Below are positions 38,456-47,237 of a stretch of DNA of 64,000 bases, piece after piece. Both the position numbers and the translations under genes were made by a program. The notes beneath the pieces were generated by a model that saw only the letters and a program-made list of their open reading frames with translations, was not told the DNA's origin and did not search any database. Source of the DNA: Oxynema aestuarii AP17 (GTDB taxonomy: Bacteria > Cyanobacteriota > Cyanobacteriia > Cyanobacteriales > Laspinemataceae); NCBI RefSeq assembly GCF_012295525.1, contig NZ_CP051167.1, positions 682,001 through 746,000 on the forward strand, written 5' to 3'. How positions within the stretch are numbered: the stretch's first letter is position 1; every line of letters starts with the position of its first letter.

Positions 38456-38905
38456 GTCGCGTAACGAGAGTTTTAAAATTTAGACCATCACACGCGCATC
38501 GATCCGGTACGATCGGCGATCGGCGTGATGGCATCGCCGTCACTCAAATCTGGGAAAATAAAGCAAAATAGTCACAGCGTCGCTCACAGGCGCTTTGACC
38601 GAACTATCCAGTTTTTGGCAGGGTTGGCGTCTGTGAGCGTGGGGCGTCGGGCGATCGCGCCAGCATCGTACCCCCCTCCCCCGAAAAAGCCGGGGGATTG
38701 CCTGTGGAGGCCGAATAAGACCGAACGAGGTGAAGATCGAGAGGCATCGGCTGTTGAAGCAGAAAGCTGCTTGTCGGTCGTGTGGCGATTCCCCTAGGGA
38801 AGCGCTTACGCGTTCGCAACTGGTACTTCAAACCCAGCACAATCCCGATCCCTTTGGGATTGAGTTGGATCGTAATGGCGAATCTAGCTGAGGTTATACG
38901 GTTTA
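38456..38905. promoter_or_regulatory. Region upstream of the actin-like cassette with a long inverted repeat
   Basis: 450 bp without a gene. CGCTCACAGGCGC (38581-38593) and GCGTCTGTGAGCG (38627-38639) are inverted copies with one mismatch. Further on are AAGCAG-AAAG-CTGCTT (38757-38772) and GATCCCTTTGGGATT-type small palindromes. The 38690-38830 part resembles, loosely, right ends of TnpB elements. If the downstream cassette is a segregation system, its DNA site might be here, but no iterated repeats of the usual parC kind are visible. Confidence 0.35.
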
Positions 38906-40036
38906 ATGACAGTCCAACAGCCCACAAATACTTCCATGACCACGAATAAATCGTCCAATACCTTTAGAACTACAATTCTCAGTGTAGACCTGGGACGAAC
39001 CGCGACCAAAGCCTGCGTCAATCGCGACCCCAATCAAGTCGTGTTCATCCCCTCCAACGTCAAATGCGTCCCCATCGAAAAACTGCGCGGTGGCGAGTTT
39101 GAAGCCCGCCCCAGCGATGCGTTGATGGATATTTGGCTCGAATCCCAAGGACGCGGTTATGCCCTCGGTCAATTGGCGGCGGACTTCGGCGCCGATCTCG
39201 GCGTCGGCGCTTCCAAAGTGGAGAATTCTTTGACCAAGGTTTTAGCTTGTGTCGGCTATTTCGGTATCGAGAACGACGTGGCGATCGTTTTGGGGCTGCC
39301 GTTTCACTCGCAAGACGAGTTCGAGCAAGAAAAAGAAGAAATTGTCAACCTCCTGACCGGATCCCACCAAATGAACTATCGCGGTCAGCCGATCTCGGTC
39401 AACGTCCAGAAAGTTTGGGTGATGCCCGAAGGCTACGGCAGTCTCATTTGGTGCGAATCTCAAGAAAAAGCCGATAAAAAAGGCAGTTCTCCCGACTTTT
39501 CCAAACTTTCCGTCGCCGTCGTCGATATCGGACACCAAACTACCGATTGTCTGATGGTCGATTCTTTCCGCTTGGCTCGCGGGGCCTCTCAAAGCGAAGC
39601 GTTCGGCATGAGCGAATTTTACAAGCGCGTCGCGGTGGAAGTTGAAAAAGTCGCTCAATCGGATATAAAGGTAGACAGCCAGTCTTTAACCTTGATTAAT
39701 GCGGTCAACCGTCCTCGCGGGGAACGCTTCTTCCGCCCTCGTGGTGCCGTTAAACCGATCAACCTCGACGATTTTCTCCCGAATCTTCAAGAACATTTCG
39801 CTCGCGAATTGTCCGATCGCGTCGTGGCTTGGCTTCCCGAACGGGTGACCGATGTCATTCTCACCGGAGGCGGCGGCGAATTCTTCTATGCAGGACTCGA
39901 ACCCCTACTCAAGGGCGCTGGACTGAGAGTGCATTTAGCCCAACCTTCGCGACAAGCGAACTCGGTGGGTCAGTATCTGTACGCTGAGGCGCAACTGGCT
40001 GCTGCATCTTCGTTCAACCGATCCTCTAGAGCCTAA
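38906..40036 (+). CDS. ParM/StbA-family actin-like ATPase
   Basis: 376 residues. Actin-fold nucleotide-binding elements: LSVDLGRTATKACV (phosphate 1, about 25-38), VAVVDIGHQTTDCLMVD (phosphate 2, about 203-219) and VILTGGGGEFFYAG (adenosine, about 322-335). Overall layout is that of bacterial plasmid-segregation ParM/Alp proteins, not of MreB or DnaK. Such proteins form filaments that push DNA apart with a ParR adaptor. The next gene, 5 bp downstream, fits the size of an adaptor. The chromosomal setting is unusual; partial alternative roles of actin-like proteins cannot be excluded. Confidence 0.85.
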   Translation: MTVQQPTNTSMTTNKSSNTFRTTILSVDLGRTATKACVNRDPNQVVFIPSNVKCVPIEKLRGGEFEARPSDALMDIWLESQGRGYALGQLAADFGADLGVGASKVENSLTKVLACVGYFGIENDVAIVLGLPFHSQDEFEQEKEEIVNLLTGSHQMNYRGQPISVNVQKVWVMPEGYGSLIWCESQEKADKKGSSPDFSKLSVAVVDIGHQTTDCLMVDSFRLARGASQSEAFGMSEFYKRVAVEVEKVAQSDIKVDSQSLTLINAVNRPRGERFFRPRGAVKPINLDDFLPNLQEHFARELSDRVVAWLPERVTDVILTGGGGEFFYAGLEPLLKGAGLRVHLAQPSRQANSVGQYLYAEAQLAAASSFNRSSRA

Positions 40037-40041
40037 AGCTA

Positions 40042-40497
40042 ATGAGACTGTGGTCAAACAACACAAAGAAGCGTGTCGAGTTTACCGACGAGGTGGCCGA
40101 CCGGACTTTGTTAGCCTCTGTAGAAGCTGAGTTAGCAAAGCACCCGTCGAAAAGTTTCAGTCATTTGTGCAAGCAAGCCCTGTGGCAGTTGTTACACGTT
40201 CCGGACTCGGTACGACCGACATCCTCAATGGGTGCCGTTGACGAGCAAATTGCCCGCCTCCAGGGTCAATTGGCGAATTTGGAACAGCGTATTGCCGCCA
40301 AGGAAGCAAATCGACTCGACGAGATCGAACGTCAGGTGCAGCAACTCACTGTGCAGGTGTCGCAGTTGGCGATCGCAGTCGGTCAAGGCGGCTCTTTCTC
40401 TGGGTCGCCTCCTCAGCCAGAACCGGAACCGGAACCTCCACCGCAACCTGTCGATCCGATGTTGAGTCGTTTGAGCTCGTTAGTCGATGATTTTTAA
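40042..40497 (+). CDS. Small partner of the actin-like ATPase, possible ParR-like adaptor
   Basis: 151 residues. The first 55 (KKRVEFTDEVADRTLLASVE, HPSKSFSHLCKQALWQLL) look like a short DNA-binding fold, possibly ribbon-helix-helix, as in ParR. Then a coiled coil (EQIARLQGQLANLEQRIAAK, about 68-112) and a Pro/Glu-rich linker ending LSRLSSLVDDF, a short conserved-looking tail that might bind the filament as ParR C-termini do. No homologue is known to me by name. Five-base spacing shows an operon with the ATPase. Confidence 0.6.
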   Translation: MRLWSNNTKKRVEFTDEVADRTLLASVEAELAKHPSKSFSHLCKQALWQLLHVPDSVRPTSSMGAVDEQIARLQGQLANLEQRIAAKEANRLDEIERQVQQLTVQVSQLAIAVGQGGSFSGSPPQPEPEPEPPPQPVDPMLSRLSSLVDDF

Positions 40498-40549
40498 CGT
40501 CGTTTGGGTTGATTGAATTCGGATCTCAATATTGCCTCTGTTACCTTTG

Positions 40550-40585
40550 AGAGCCATCGGTCAAATGTTGTTGACGGGTGGCTCT
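40550..40585 (+). terminator. Stem-loop ending the actin-like operon
   Basis: AGAGCCA pairs with TGGCTCT, with an inner GTCAA/TTGAC, about 55 bp after the stop codon. The following sequence has only a weak T-rich stretch, so termination may be partial. Confidence 0.55.
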
Positions 40586-40661
40586 TCCCATTTCGGGCGG
40601 GGAGAGGGAATTGCCCTACCGCAGTCCGGCCAAAGCGATCGCCTCTGCTGACTTCTATGGA

Positions 40662-41867
40662 CTAAGGAATAATATCGGTAACGACATTCCCCCCGGTGAC
40701 GACGACATTGCGATCGCGCAACTTGCCAAACGCTTTCGGTCCACTCAAGGTCATCGGCGGTTCGCTCTGGCGGTAAATCACATCCCCTTGCGCCTCAAAT
40801 TCCTCCGTTGGAATCGACCAGGTCATGCGGTCGGCTTGTAAGTTCGCTTCTGGGTTACGGGCAACTCCGGTGACGCCTCCGGTCAATTCGGCGAGTTTGC
40901 GGTCGATTTCCAAGCGTCCTCGTTGACCTGTAAAGGTTAATTCTTGTTTTCGCTGGACGAGGGTGACGGGTTGGGCGGAATCGATGGTTTGAGCGTCGAG
41001 ATCCCACACCATGCGATCGCCCGTCACGGTTAACGGCGGTTCGGTTAAGCGAATTTCGGTATTTTGCTGAAAGTCGGCGATTTTGGTGTCGATTTTCAAT
41101 TGGGCGCGATCGCTGACGGCGACATCGGTCGCGGCGCAGTCTCGGACGTTCTCGCACGGATAGCGCTCGATTTGGATGGGGCGATCGCTGGTGACGGTGC
41201 GATCGTCGATTTGCCAGACGAAATGCTCGCCACTCAATTGCAACACGGGGGCTTGTCGGGTGGATCCGATCGCGTTCCCCGTCAATTCAATCCGCTTGGC
41301 GCGACTGTAGGCGCGCGCTTCATTTCCGGAAATCTCCATTTCGGGATGAGTTCCGCGCACGTTATTGCGGACCACGAGCAAATCTTCGGCGGGCAGCCAT
41401 TCGAGTTCCTCGCCTTCCAGCACCGCTTTCGTCGCAACCGCCGTAGCGACGATCTCCTCTTTGAGCAAGATTTTGGCGCCGTTTTGATAAACTTCCCCCC
41501 GTTTGGCGCGGATTTTATAGACCAACTCCCCGGCGCGAAATAATTCGCCTTCCGGTCGTTCTACGTAAGTCACTTCATTCTCGGCGCTGTAACGGGCGAT
41601 CGGCGATCGCACCTTCCAGACCATCTTACCCTCGTCGTCCACCTGTTCGAGGGTCACGTCATTGAAGGTCAGCGCTTTTTCGATCGCCTCGTCCGTCGGA
41701 GTCGAAGGCGCACTTTCTTTCCCCCCCTGAAAGGCGCCACAGCCGTTCGAGGCGATCGTCAGCGCACAGCACAAGCACAACAGGCCACTTCTGCGGATCG
41801 CGACCTTTTTGCTCGCCCATTTGAGTCTTGCAAAAACTTCAGGCACGTTCTTCGTGTTCGTCGGCAA
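40662..41867 (-). CDS. lptC: LptC-like LPS-transport periplasmic protein
   Basis: 401 residues, the enlarged cyanobacterial type. Hydrophobic N-terminal segment LLCLCCALTIASNGC may be a lipoprotein or anchor signal (lipobox imperfect). Then LTFNDVTLEQVDDEGKMVWK, KGEVYQNGAK-like (KRGEVYQNGAKILLKEEIVA) and repeated beta-strands of the jellyroll seen in LptC/LptA/OstA proteins, in two or more copies. It would carry lipopolysaccharide from the inner-membrane ABC transporter. Its start overlaps the upstream NYN gene by 29 bp, implying coupled translation; a GTG 7 codons in is an alternative start. Confidence 0.8.
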   Translation of the reverse strand: MPTNTKNVPEVFARLKWASKKVAIRRSGLLCLCCALTIASNGCGAFQGGKESAPSTPTDEAIEKALTFNDVTLEQVDDEGKMVWKVRSPIARYSAENEVTYVERPEGELFRAGELVYKIRAKRGEVYQNGAKILLKEEIVATAVATKAVLEGEELEWLPAEDLLVVRNNVRGTHPEMEISGNEARAYSRAKRIELTGNAIGSTRQAPVLQLSGEHFVWQIDDRTVTSDRPIQIERYPCENVRDCAATDVAVSDRAQLKIDTKIADFQQNTEIRLTEPPLTVTGDRMVWDLDAQTIDSAQPVTLVQRKQELTFTGQRGRLEIDRKLAELTGGVTGVARNPEANLQADRMTWSIPTEEFEAQGDVIYRQSEPPMTLSGPKAFGKLRDRNVVVTGGNVVTDIIP

Positions 41868-42450
41868 TCCCGATCCCGGACAGGGGCCGATAGGTATAGT
41901 TCGGGTGTCTTGGGGTTTTTTGAATGTCTTCTTTAATCGATTCTAAATCGATGTAGCGATCGGCGACATTGATCAAACTGTCGCTGGTCATCGATCGCAA
42001 GCTGACCACTTCGACGCGCACTCCCCGATAACTGACTGCATCGACCGCATAGGCGAGATCGCCGTCTCCACTGACCAACACTGCGGTATCGTAGGACCCC
42101 ACCAAGGCCATCATATCGACGGCGATTTCCACATCTAAGTTGGCTTTTTTAGAGCCGTCGGGTAGTTGTACTAAGTCTTTAGAGATCACCCGATAGCCGT
42201 TGCGTCGCATCCATAGCAAAAATCCCTGTTGTTTTTCGTTGGTGCGATCGACCCCGGTATAGAAGAACGATCGCAGCAACCGCGATCCGGCGGTGAGGCG
42301 ACAGAGCAATTTGGTGTAATCAATTTCAATTCCCAATTGCAAGGCTGCATAAAATAAATTCGACCCGTCGATAAAAATCGCGACGCGCCCCCGATTTTCT
42401 AAAACCTGTTCCGGTGTAAATATGGTGTTATTTTCAGGATGTTGTAACAT
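41839..42450 (-). CDS. NYN-domain (LabA/DUF88-like) protein
   Basis: 203 residues from ATG at 42450, preceded by GAGG; 16 further codons are possible upstream. PIN-like NYN domain with the acidic metal-binding set: VAIFIDGSNLFYA (Asp), KANLDVEIAVDMMAL and VLVSGDGDLAYAVDAV. The family includes LabA, which affects circadian output in Synechococcus, and putative RNases. Catalytic acidic residues are all present. Overlaps lptC, so the two share an mRNA, a link I cannot explain functionally. Confidence 0.85.
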   Translation of the reverse strand: MLQHPENNTIFTPEQVLENRGRVAIFIDGSNLFYAALQLGIEIDYTKLLCRLTAGSRLLRSFFYTGVDRTNEKQQGFLLWMRRNGYRVISKDLVQLPDGSKKANLDVEIAVDMMALVGSYDTAVLVSGDGDLAYAVDAVSYRGVRVEVVSLRSMTSDSLINVADRYIDLESIKEDIQKTPRHPNYTYRPLSGIGIADEHEERA

Positions 42451-42498
42451 TTTCTTATTTTCCTCTTTTTTATCAAAAAATTGATACCAAAAATGCAT

Positions 42499-42847
42499 TG
42501 AACGAAAGGAGAACCGTCGGACTGTAGCGATCGGCGTCGCTGGTTTAAATCTCGCTCGACTCTTCGTTTAGATGCTTCGATCTTCGATCTCGATCCCTGG
42601 CTTTTAGCGAGTTGTAACTCCCGCAAACCTCCTTATTTTTTCCTTGGAATCTCTGGAAGTAAAAAGCCAATTGCCCTAGGCTCGCTCCCTGGTTCAAGTC
42701 CTCAAAGCAATTGGAATTTAACGTCGATCGGAGCGCCCTTAATTTGCTTTCCCCGTTTCTCTCTAGAATGGATGCCTGATTCCCTCCTCTCTCCAGGCAA
42801 AGATTTCCTGGGGAGACGATCGCGGGGGCGATCGCTCCGCTTTGCGT
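42499..42847. other. Intergenic, nothing recognised
   Basis: About 350 bp between metG and the NYN gene, both on the minus strand. AGCCAATTGCC and AGCAATTGGA form a loose inverted pair (about 42666-42715). No gene supported; promoter of the NYN-lptC unit expected. Confidence 0.35.
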
Positions 42848-44452
42848 TTATTCCAAACGACTAAAAACAGGTTGCGGTTGCCCTAATGTCTGTCTGTTGG
42901 GTAGTGTTCCCCAACGGACGTGAACAGTAAAGCTTTCCTTAACATCCCTTAATGTTTTGCCGCTATTTTTGTCGTTGAAATCCATTGAATAACCGAGTTG
43001 TCGGTAGATTTCCGTACTGGTATTGGGGACGATCGGAGCTAGGAGGTAAGCGGCCAATCTGACCGATTCTAAGACGCTGTAAAGAATTTGTTCGACGGCT
43101 TCTTGTTCCCCTTGTTTGTACAATTTCCAAGGAGCGCGATCGTCGATGTATTTATTCCCCATCCTGACGAGGGAAAGAATGGCTTCGCAGGCGCGATCGA
43201 ACCGTAAAGATTCGTAAGCGGCGATCGCCTCTTCCCCGAGGGAGCATCCGGCGACTTTTAAGGGACAATCGTCGGGGATCTCGGCTCCACTGAGATCGGG
43301 AACGACCCCCTGACAATATTTGTGCGCCATTTTCAACGTCCGATTTAATAAATTCCCCAGGTCGTTGGCCAAATCGGCATTGAGAATATTCTTAAATCGG
43401 GTTTCGTTGAAATCTCCATCGCGACCGAATTCAATTTCTTTGAGAAAGTAATAACGAACGGCATCGGATCCGTAGCGGTCCACTAACTCAAATGGATTGA
43501 GGGTATTGCCCAAACTTTTGCCCATTTTCTGACCGTCTTTAGTCAAGAACCCATGTCCGAAAACCTTATTGGGCAAGGGCAATCCGGCGGACATCCACAT
43601 CGCGGGCCAATAGACCGCATGAAAACGGAGAATATCTTTACCGATCGCGTGTAGGGTAATCGGCCACCACTTGGCGATCGCGTTTTCTAAGGTGGGTTCG
43701 TCGTCGGGATCGAGTAAGGCGGTGACGTACCCGAGGAGGGCGTCAAACCAAACGTAGAGGGTATGACTGGGATCTCCCGGAACCGGAAATCCCCAATCGA
43801 GATTGACCCGAGAAACGGAAAAATCTTGCAGTCCCCGTTCGACAAAACTGAGGACTTCATTACGGCGACTTTCCGGCTGAATAAAGTCAGGACGGTCTCG
43901 ATAGAGGGCTTCGAGTTGACTTTGGTATTTCGAGAGGCGGAAGAAATAGTTTTCTTCGTCGCGCCATTCAGCTTCTCGATTGGAGTGGATCGGGCAGCGA
44001 TGACCTTCGAGGAGGTCGCGTTCTTCTTTGAATTCTTCACAAGAAACACAGTACCACCCTTGTTGCCGTCCGAGATAGATGTCTCCGTTATCCCAGACGC
44101 GCTGAAAAAAGGCATTGACGACGTGTTCGTGACGTGGGTCTGTAGTCCGAATAAAGCGATCGTAGTGAATGTTGAGTTTGTGCCACAATTCCTCGAATCC
44201 TGCCGCGACGCGATCGCAGTGTTCTTGCGGCGTACTTCCCGCCGCTTCGGCAGTTCGCTGAATTTTTTGTCCGTGTTCGTCGGTTCCGGTAATGGTCAAT
44301 ACCGATTTACCCCGCAATCGCTCGAAACGACCGAGAACATCGACAGCCATTGTCGTGTAAGCACTGCCAATGTGTGGGAGGTCGTTGACGTAGTAAAGCG
44401 GTGTGGCGATCGAAAACCTATTGTTATTGTGTTCGGACTCGATATAGCTCAT
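42848..44452 (-). CDS. metG: Methionyl-tRNA synthetase
   Basis: 534 residues from the ATG at 44452; 14 more in-frame codons exist upstream with poor likeness. Class I signature NDLPHIGSAY (HIGH) and DGQKMGKSLGN (KMSKS variant), the zinc knuckle CVSCEEF ... CPIH, and the anticodon-binding helical domain (ADLANDLGNLLNRTLKMA). Charges initiator and elongator tRNA-Met. Length fits the short cyanobacterial form without the C-terminal dimerisation domain. Confidence 0.97.
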   Translation of the reverse strand: MSYIESEHNNNRFSIATPLYYVNDLPHIGSAYTTMAVDVLGRFERLRGKSVLTITGTDEHGQKIQRTAEAAGSTPQEHCDRVAAGFEELWHKLNIHYDRFIRTTDPRHEHVVNAFFQRVWDNGDIYLGRQQGWYCVSCEEFKEERDLLEGHRCPIHSNREAEWRDEENYFFRLSKYQSQLEALYRDRPDFIQPESRRNEVLSFVERGLQDFSVSRVNLDWGFPVPGDPSHTLYVWFDALLGYVTALLDPDDEPTLENAIAKWWPITLHAIGKDILRFHAVYWPAMWMSAGLPLPNKVFGHGFLTKDGQKMGKSLGNTLNPFELVDRYGSDAVRYYFLKEIEFGRDGDFNETRFKNILNADLANDLGNLLNRTLKMAHKYCQGVVPDLSGAEIPDDCPLKVAGCSLGEEAIAAYESLRFDRACEAILSLVRMGNKYIDDRAPWKLYKQGEQEAVEQILYSVLESVRLAAYLLAPIVPNTSTEIYRQLGYSMDFNDKNSGKTLRDVKESFTVHVRWGTLPNRQTLGQPQPVFSRLE

Positions 44453-44494
44453 GGATAAAGTCAAAAATGACCCCCATTTTCTGATGAACGACAT

Positions 44495-45015
44495 ACATGA
44501 GGGACTTCAGGTTTCTATTTTAGTAGGTATGTCGCCACGGTAACGATTAAAGTTGAATGAGCGATCGCGCGATTGCCCAAAACTTTAAATTTCTCGATAA
44601 ATTTTTATATCTTTCATCGGGACGATCGTTAAATTATCTGACAAAAATCTTAATATTTATCCCGATTTCAAGACGGACTTGTGTCGAGTTTAGCCTCCTG
44701 CAAACTGACCGATCGCCTTTCCCCTACCCTAATAACGATCGGATTTTTTCAGCTAGAACGCCTTGCCAATATTATATCGATCTGTGGGATTACTCGCCCC
44801 CAGAACGATGGGCTTGACTGAGTCAATTCGAGGAAAAAATCGGACTCTCGCACGGAGCCCATCTCGATCTCCTCTCTCCGTTCCGCTTAAAATTGCTGGC
44901 AAGCTTGAATAAGCCAACTATCGATTTATCATATTTTTCAACAACTGTAAAGTAATATTACACTCTACCTTGAGACCACACAAAACTCATCAGGCAGTTA
45001 CGCTCTATAGTTGCG
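44495..45015. other. AT-richer intergenic region between divergent metG and plsC-like genes
   Basis: 521 bp. No supported gene; an 86-codon frame (44557-44817, +) has no motif. Should contain promoters on both strands. AGTAATATTACACT (about 44951-44964) is a short palindrome near the start of the following gene. Confidence 0.35.
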
Positions 45016-45738
45016 ATGTCATTCGATCGCCGATTACCAATTTCTCGGGGGTTTCTCTGGGGGGTTGGAACCAAGATTTTCGTTTACAACGAGGATCGCA
45101 TTCCACCTTCGGGAGCCGCCGTGTTCGTCAGCAATCACCGCAGTTTCATGGACGCTCCCCTATTGATGGCGGCAAGCGGACGACCAATTAACTTTGTCTG
45201 TCATCACTACATGACCCGAGTGCCCGGATTGCGGGAATTCGTCGATGCTTTCGGCTGTTTGCCCCTGGAACCGAACGATCGCCCGCAACACCGCTTTTTC
45301 CGCAAAGCCCTGCGTTGCTTGCAACAGCAGCAGGCGATCGGTATTTTCCCCGAAGGCGCATCGAGCATGGTGCAGATGAGCGCTGCGAACGAGCTGGCCC
45401 CCTTTAATCCCGGATTCGCCCATTTGGCCTTGAGCGCGCCCGTGGATGAGTTAGCGCTGATCCCCGTGGCGATCGCCTCTGTGGAAGAAACCGTTTACAG
45501 CCCCTTACCCGTAAGGATGCTGAGCTGGTTCGACCCGTCGGAACCCTATTTCCAACAAGACGGCTGGCACCCGATCGTCATTTACCGACGGGTCAACCTG
45601 CTATTCGGTCGTCCGCGTTGGATTTCGCGATCGCGACGCCAAGGCGATCGCCCCTCTTTCGACAAAACCGCCATTGAGCAGTTAAACGCGGACTGCTACG
45701 GTGAAATTGACCGCCTCCTGCGTCGGGGTTGCTACTAA
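45016..45738 (+). CDS. 1-acyl-sn-glycerol-3-phosphate acyltransferase family protein
   Basis: 240 residues. PlsC motifs: NHRSFMD (NHxxxxD, catalytic His-Asp), then IFPEGAS (acceptor binding) and a later LALIPVAI. No strong membrane helix. Typical role is acylation of lysophosphatidate in membrane lipid synthesis. The alpha/beta hydrolase 45 bp downstream may use related lipids; the two are likely co-transcribed. Confidence 0.85.
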   Translation: MSFDRRLPISRGFLWGVGTKIFVYNEDRIPPSGAAVFVSNHRSFMDAPLLMAASGRPINFVCHHYMTRVPGLREFVDAFGCLPLEPNDRPQHRFFRKALRCLQQQQAIGIFPEGASSMVQMSAANELAPFNPGFAHLALSAPVDELALIPVAIASVEETVYSPLPVRMLSWFDPSEPYFQQDGWHPIVIYRRVNLLFGRPRWISRSRRQGDRPSFDKTAIEQLNADCYGEIDRLLRRGCY

Positions 45739-45783
45739 ACCCCCGTCGCTTTTTCATTCCCCCATCCCCGTTCGTTCCCCGTC

Positions 45784-46605
45784 ATGTCACAGTTAAATCG
45801 TGCCTTCGAGCTCTTGCAACCCGTTCCCGACCGTGGCGATCGCCCGATTTTAGTCTTTTTCCCCGGAATGGACGGTCGCGGCACCTTGCTACAGGCGCAA
45901 ATTGAAAAAGGTCTCGATCGCGCCTTCGACCTCCGTTGTTTGAGTTTGCCCCCGAACGAGCGCGACTCGTGGTTTGAAATGACCGAACGGGCGATCGCCG
46001 CCCTCAAAATCGCCAAAGGCGATCGCCGCCGTCCACTTTACCTCTGTGCCGAATCTTTCGGGGGCTGTCTCGCCTTAAACGTGCTGCTCGCGGCTGGGGA
46101 TCTCGTCGATCGCGCCGTCTTAATCAATCCCGCCTCCGCCTTCGATCGCCGCTCCTGGATTCAGTGGGGATCGCACTTGAGCGGCTGGATTCCCGCCCCC
46201 CTGTACCCCCTCAGCGCGATCGCCTTACTACCCTTTCTCGCCTCCCTCGGGCGCCTTTCCCGGCCCGAAAGCCAAGCGCTGCTCGCCGCCATGCAGTCCC
46301 TTCCCCAAGAAACCAGCAGTTGGCGGATTGGCTTGCTGCGCGACTTCGCGATCGCCCCGGAACAACTACGCCAGATTCAAGTCCCCGTGGCGATCGTGGC
46401 CAGTGGCGCCGATCGCCTGCTCGCCTCGATCGCCGAATCCGAACGCTTGCTGACCCATCTCGGCAACGCCCGCCGGGTTATCTTACCCGAAAGCGGTCAT
46501 GCGTGCTTGCTCGAAACCGAGGTCAACCTCTATCAACTGCTCGGCGATCTCGACTTTTTGCCTCCCGCCGCGATCGCGCTTACTCCAGGGTGCGATCGTC
46601 ACTGA
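45784..46605 (+). CDS. Alpha/beta hydrolase
   Basis: 273 residues. FFPGMDGRGTLLQ (oxyanion region), LCAESFGGCLAL with the nucleophile Ser in ESFGG, an Asp in SGADRLLASIAES and the catalytic His in ESGHACLLE. Pairing with a PlsC-type acyltransferase gene recalls phytyl ester/diacylglycerol acyltransferase proteins of chloroplasts and cyanobacteria, in which both domains occur together. Function here unproven. Confidence 0.8.
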   Translation: MSQLNRAFELLQPVPDRGDRPILVFFPGMDGRGTLLQAQIEKGLDRAFDLRCLSLPPNERDSWFEMTERAIAALKIAKGDRRRPLYLCAESFGGCLALNVLLAAGDLVDRAVLINPASAFDRRSWIQWGSHLSGWIPAPLYPLSAIALLPFLASLGRLSRPESQALLAAMQSLPQETSSWRIGLLRDFAIAPEQLRQIQVPVAIVASGADRLLASIAESERLLTHLGNARRVILPESGHACLLETEVNLYQLLGDLDFLPPAAIALTPGCDRH

Positions 46606-46658
46606 AAGGGGATCGGCCCCGTAGTCGGAACCCCAAAACAATTGCTAAAATAGCGAAC

Positions 46659-46730
46659 GGGTTACTAGCTCAACGGCAGAGCGCGGGACTCTTAATCCCT
46701 CGGTTCGGGGTTCGAATCCCCGGTAACCCA
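46659..46730 (+). tRNA. tRNA-Lys (anticodon CUU)
   Basis: 72 nt fold as a cloverleaf: acceptor GGGTTAC/GTAACCC with discriminator A, D arm GCTC/GAGC, anticodon stem CGGGA/TCCCT with loop CTCTTAA (anticodon CTT), T arm CGGGG-TTCGAAT-CCCCG. The first anticodon-stem pair is a C-U mismatch (27-43). CCA is not encoded. Not next to an integrase. Confidence 0.93.
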
Positions 46731-46827
46731 TTCGTTCTCGTCTCTAGACTCGGGCCGCCACGTCCAGCCTGGGGACCCTCCAGGCCGCTCCGCTTGTCCT
46801 AAACCCGTCTGTCGAGGTGGTAGAGTC

Positions 46828-47235
46828 ATGTCACATTTCACGACGATCCAAACTCAAATTAAAGCGATCGAACCTCTAGTGAAAGCTCTCGCGGATCTCG
46901 GTTTCTACGCGATAGAAATTCATCAAATTCCTCAAGCACTTTACGGCTATCAAGGCGACCGACGCTCGCAAACTGCCGAAGTGATTGTCCGACGGCAATA
47001 TATCGGTGCCAACAGCAACGATATCGGATTTAAGCGGCAGCCAGATAACACTTTTGAAGCGATTATTTCCGAATACGATCGCCAGCAATATTCGCAGCAA
47101 TGGATCGACCAGTTAACCCAACGCTATGCCTACCACCAGTTAATGGCTGAAGCTCCAGCACAAGGGTTTAATATCGAATCGGAAGAAACCTTAGAAGATG
47201 GTACGATTCGCGTGGTGGTCGGACGCTGGGTGTGA
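46828..47235 (+). CDS. ycf35: Ycf35 (DUF1257) protein
   Basis: 135 residues. Opens SHFTTIQTQIKAIEPLVKAL with IVRRQYIGANSNDIGF and the ending DGTIRVVVGRW, the conserved features of Ycf35, found in cyanobacteria and red-algal plastids. Function is unknown to me. It lies just downstream of tRNA-Lys and converges with the next gene with only 2 bp between stops. Confidence 0.92.
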   Translation: MSHFTTIQTQIKAIEPLVKALADLGFYAIEIHQIPQALYGYQGDRRSQTAEVIVRRQYIGANSNDIGFKRQPDNTFEAIISEYDRQQYSQQWIDQLTQRYAYHQLMAEAPAQGFNIESEETLEDGTIRVVVGRWV

Positions 47236-47237
47236 GC

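Noticed and set aside
46659-46730. tRNA-Lys as an integration site for a genomic island
   Set aside because: No integrase gene or repeated tRNA 3' end is visible within the window.
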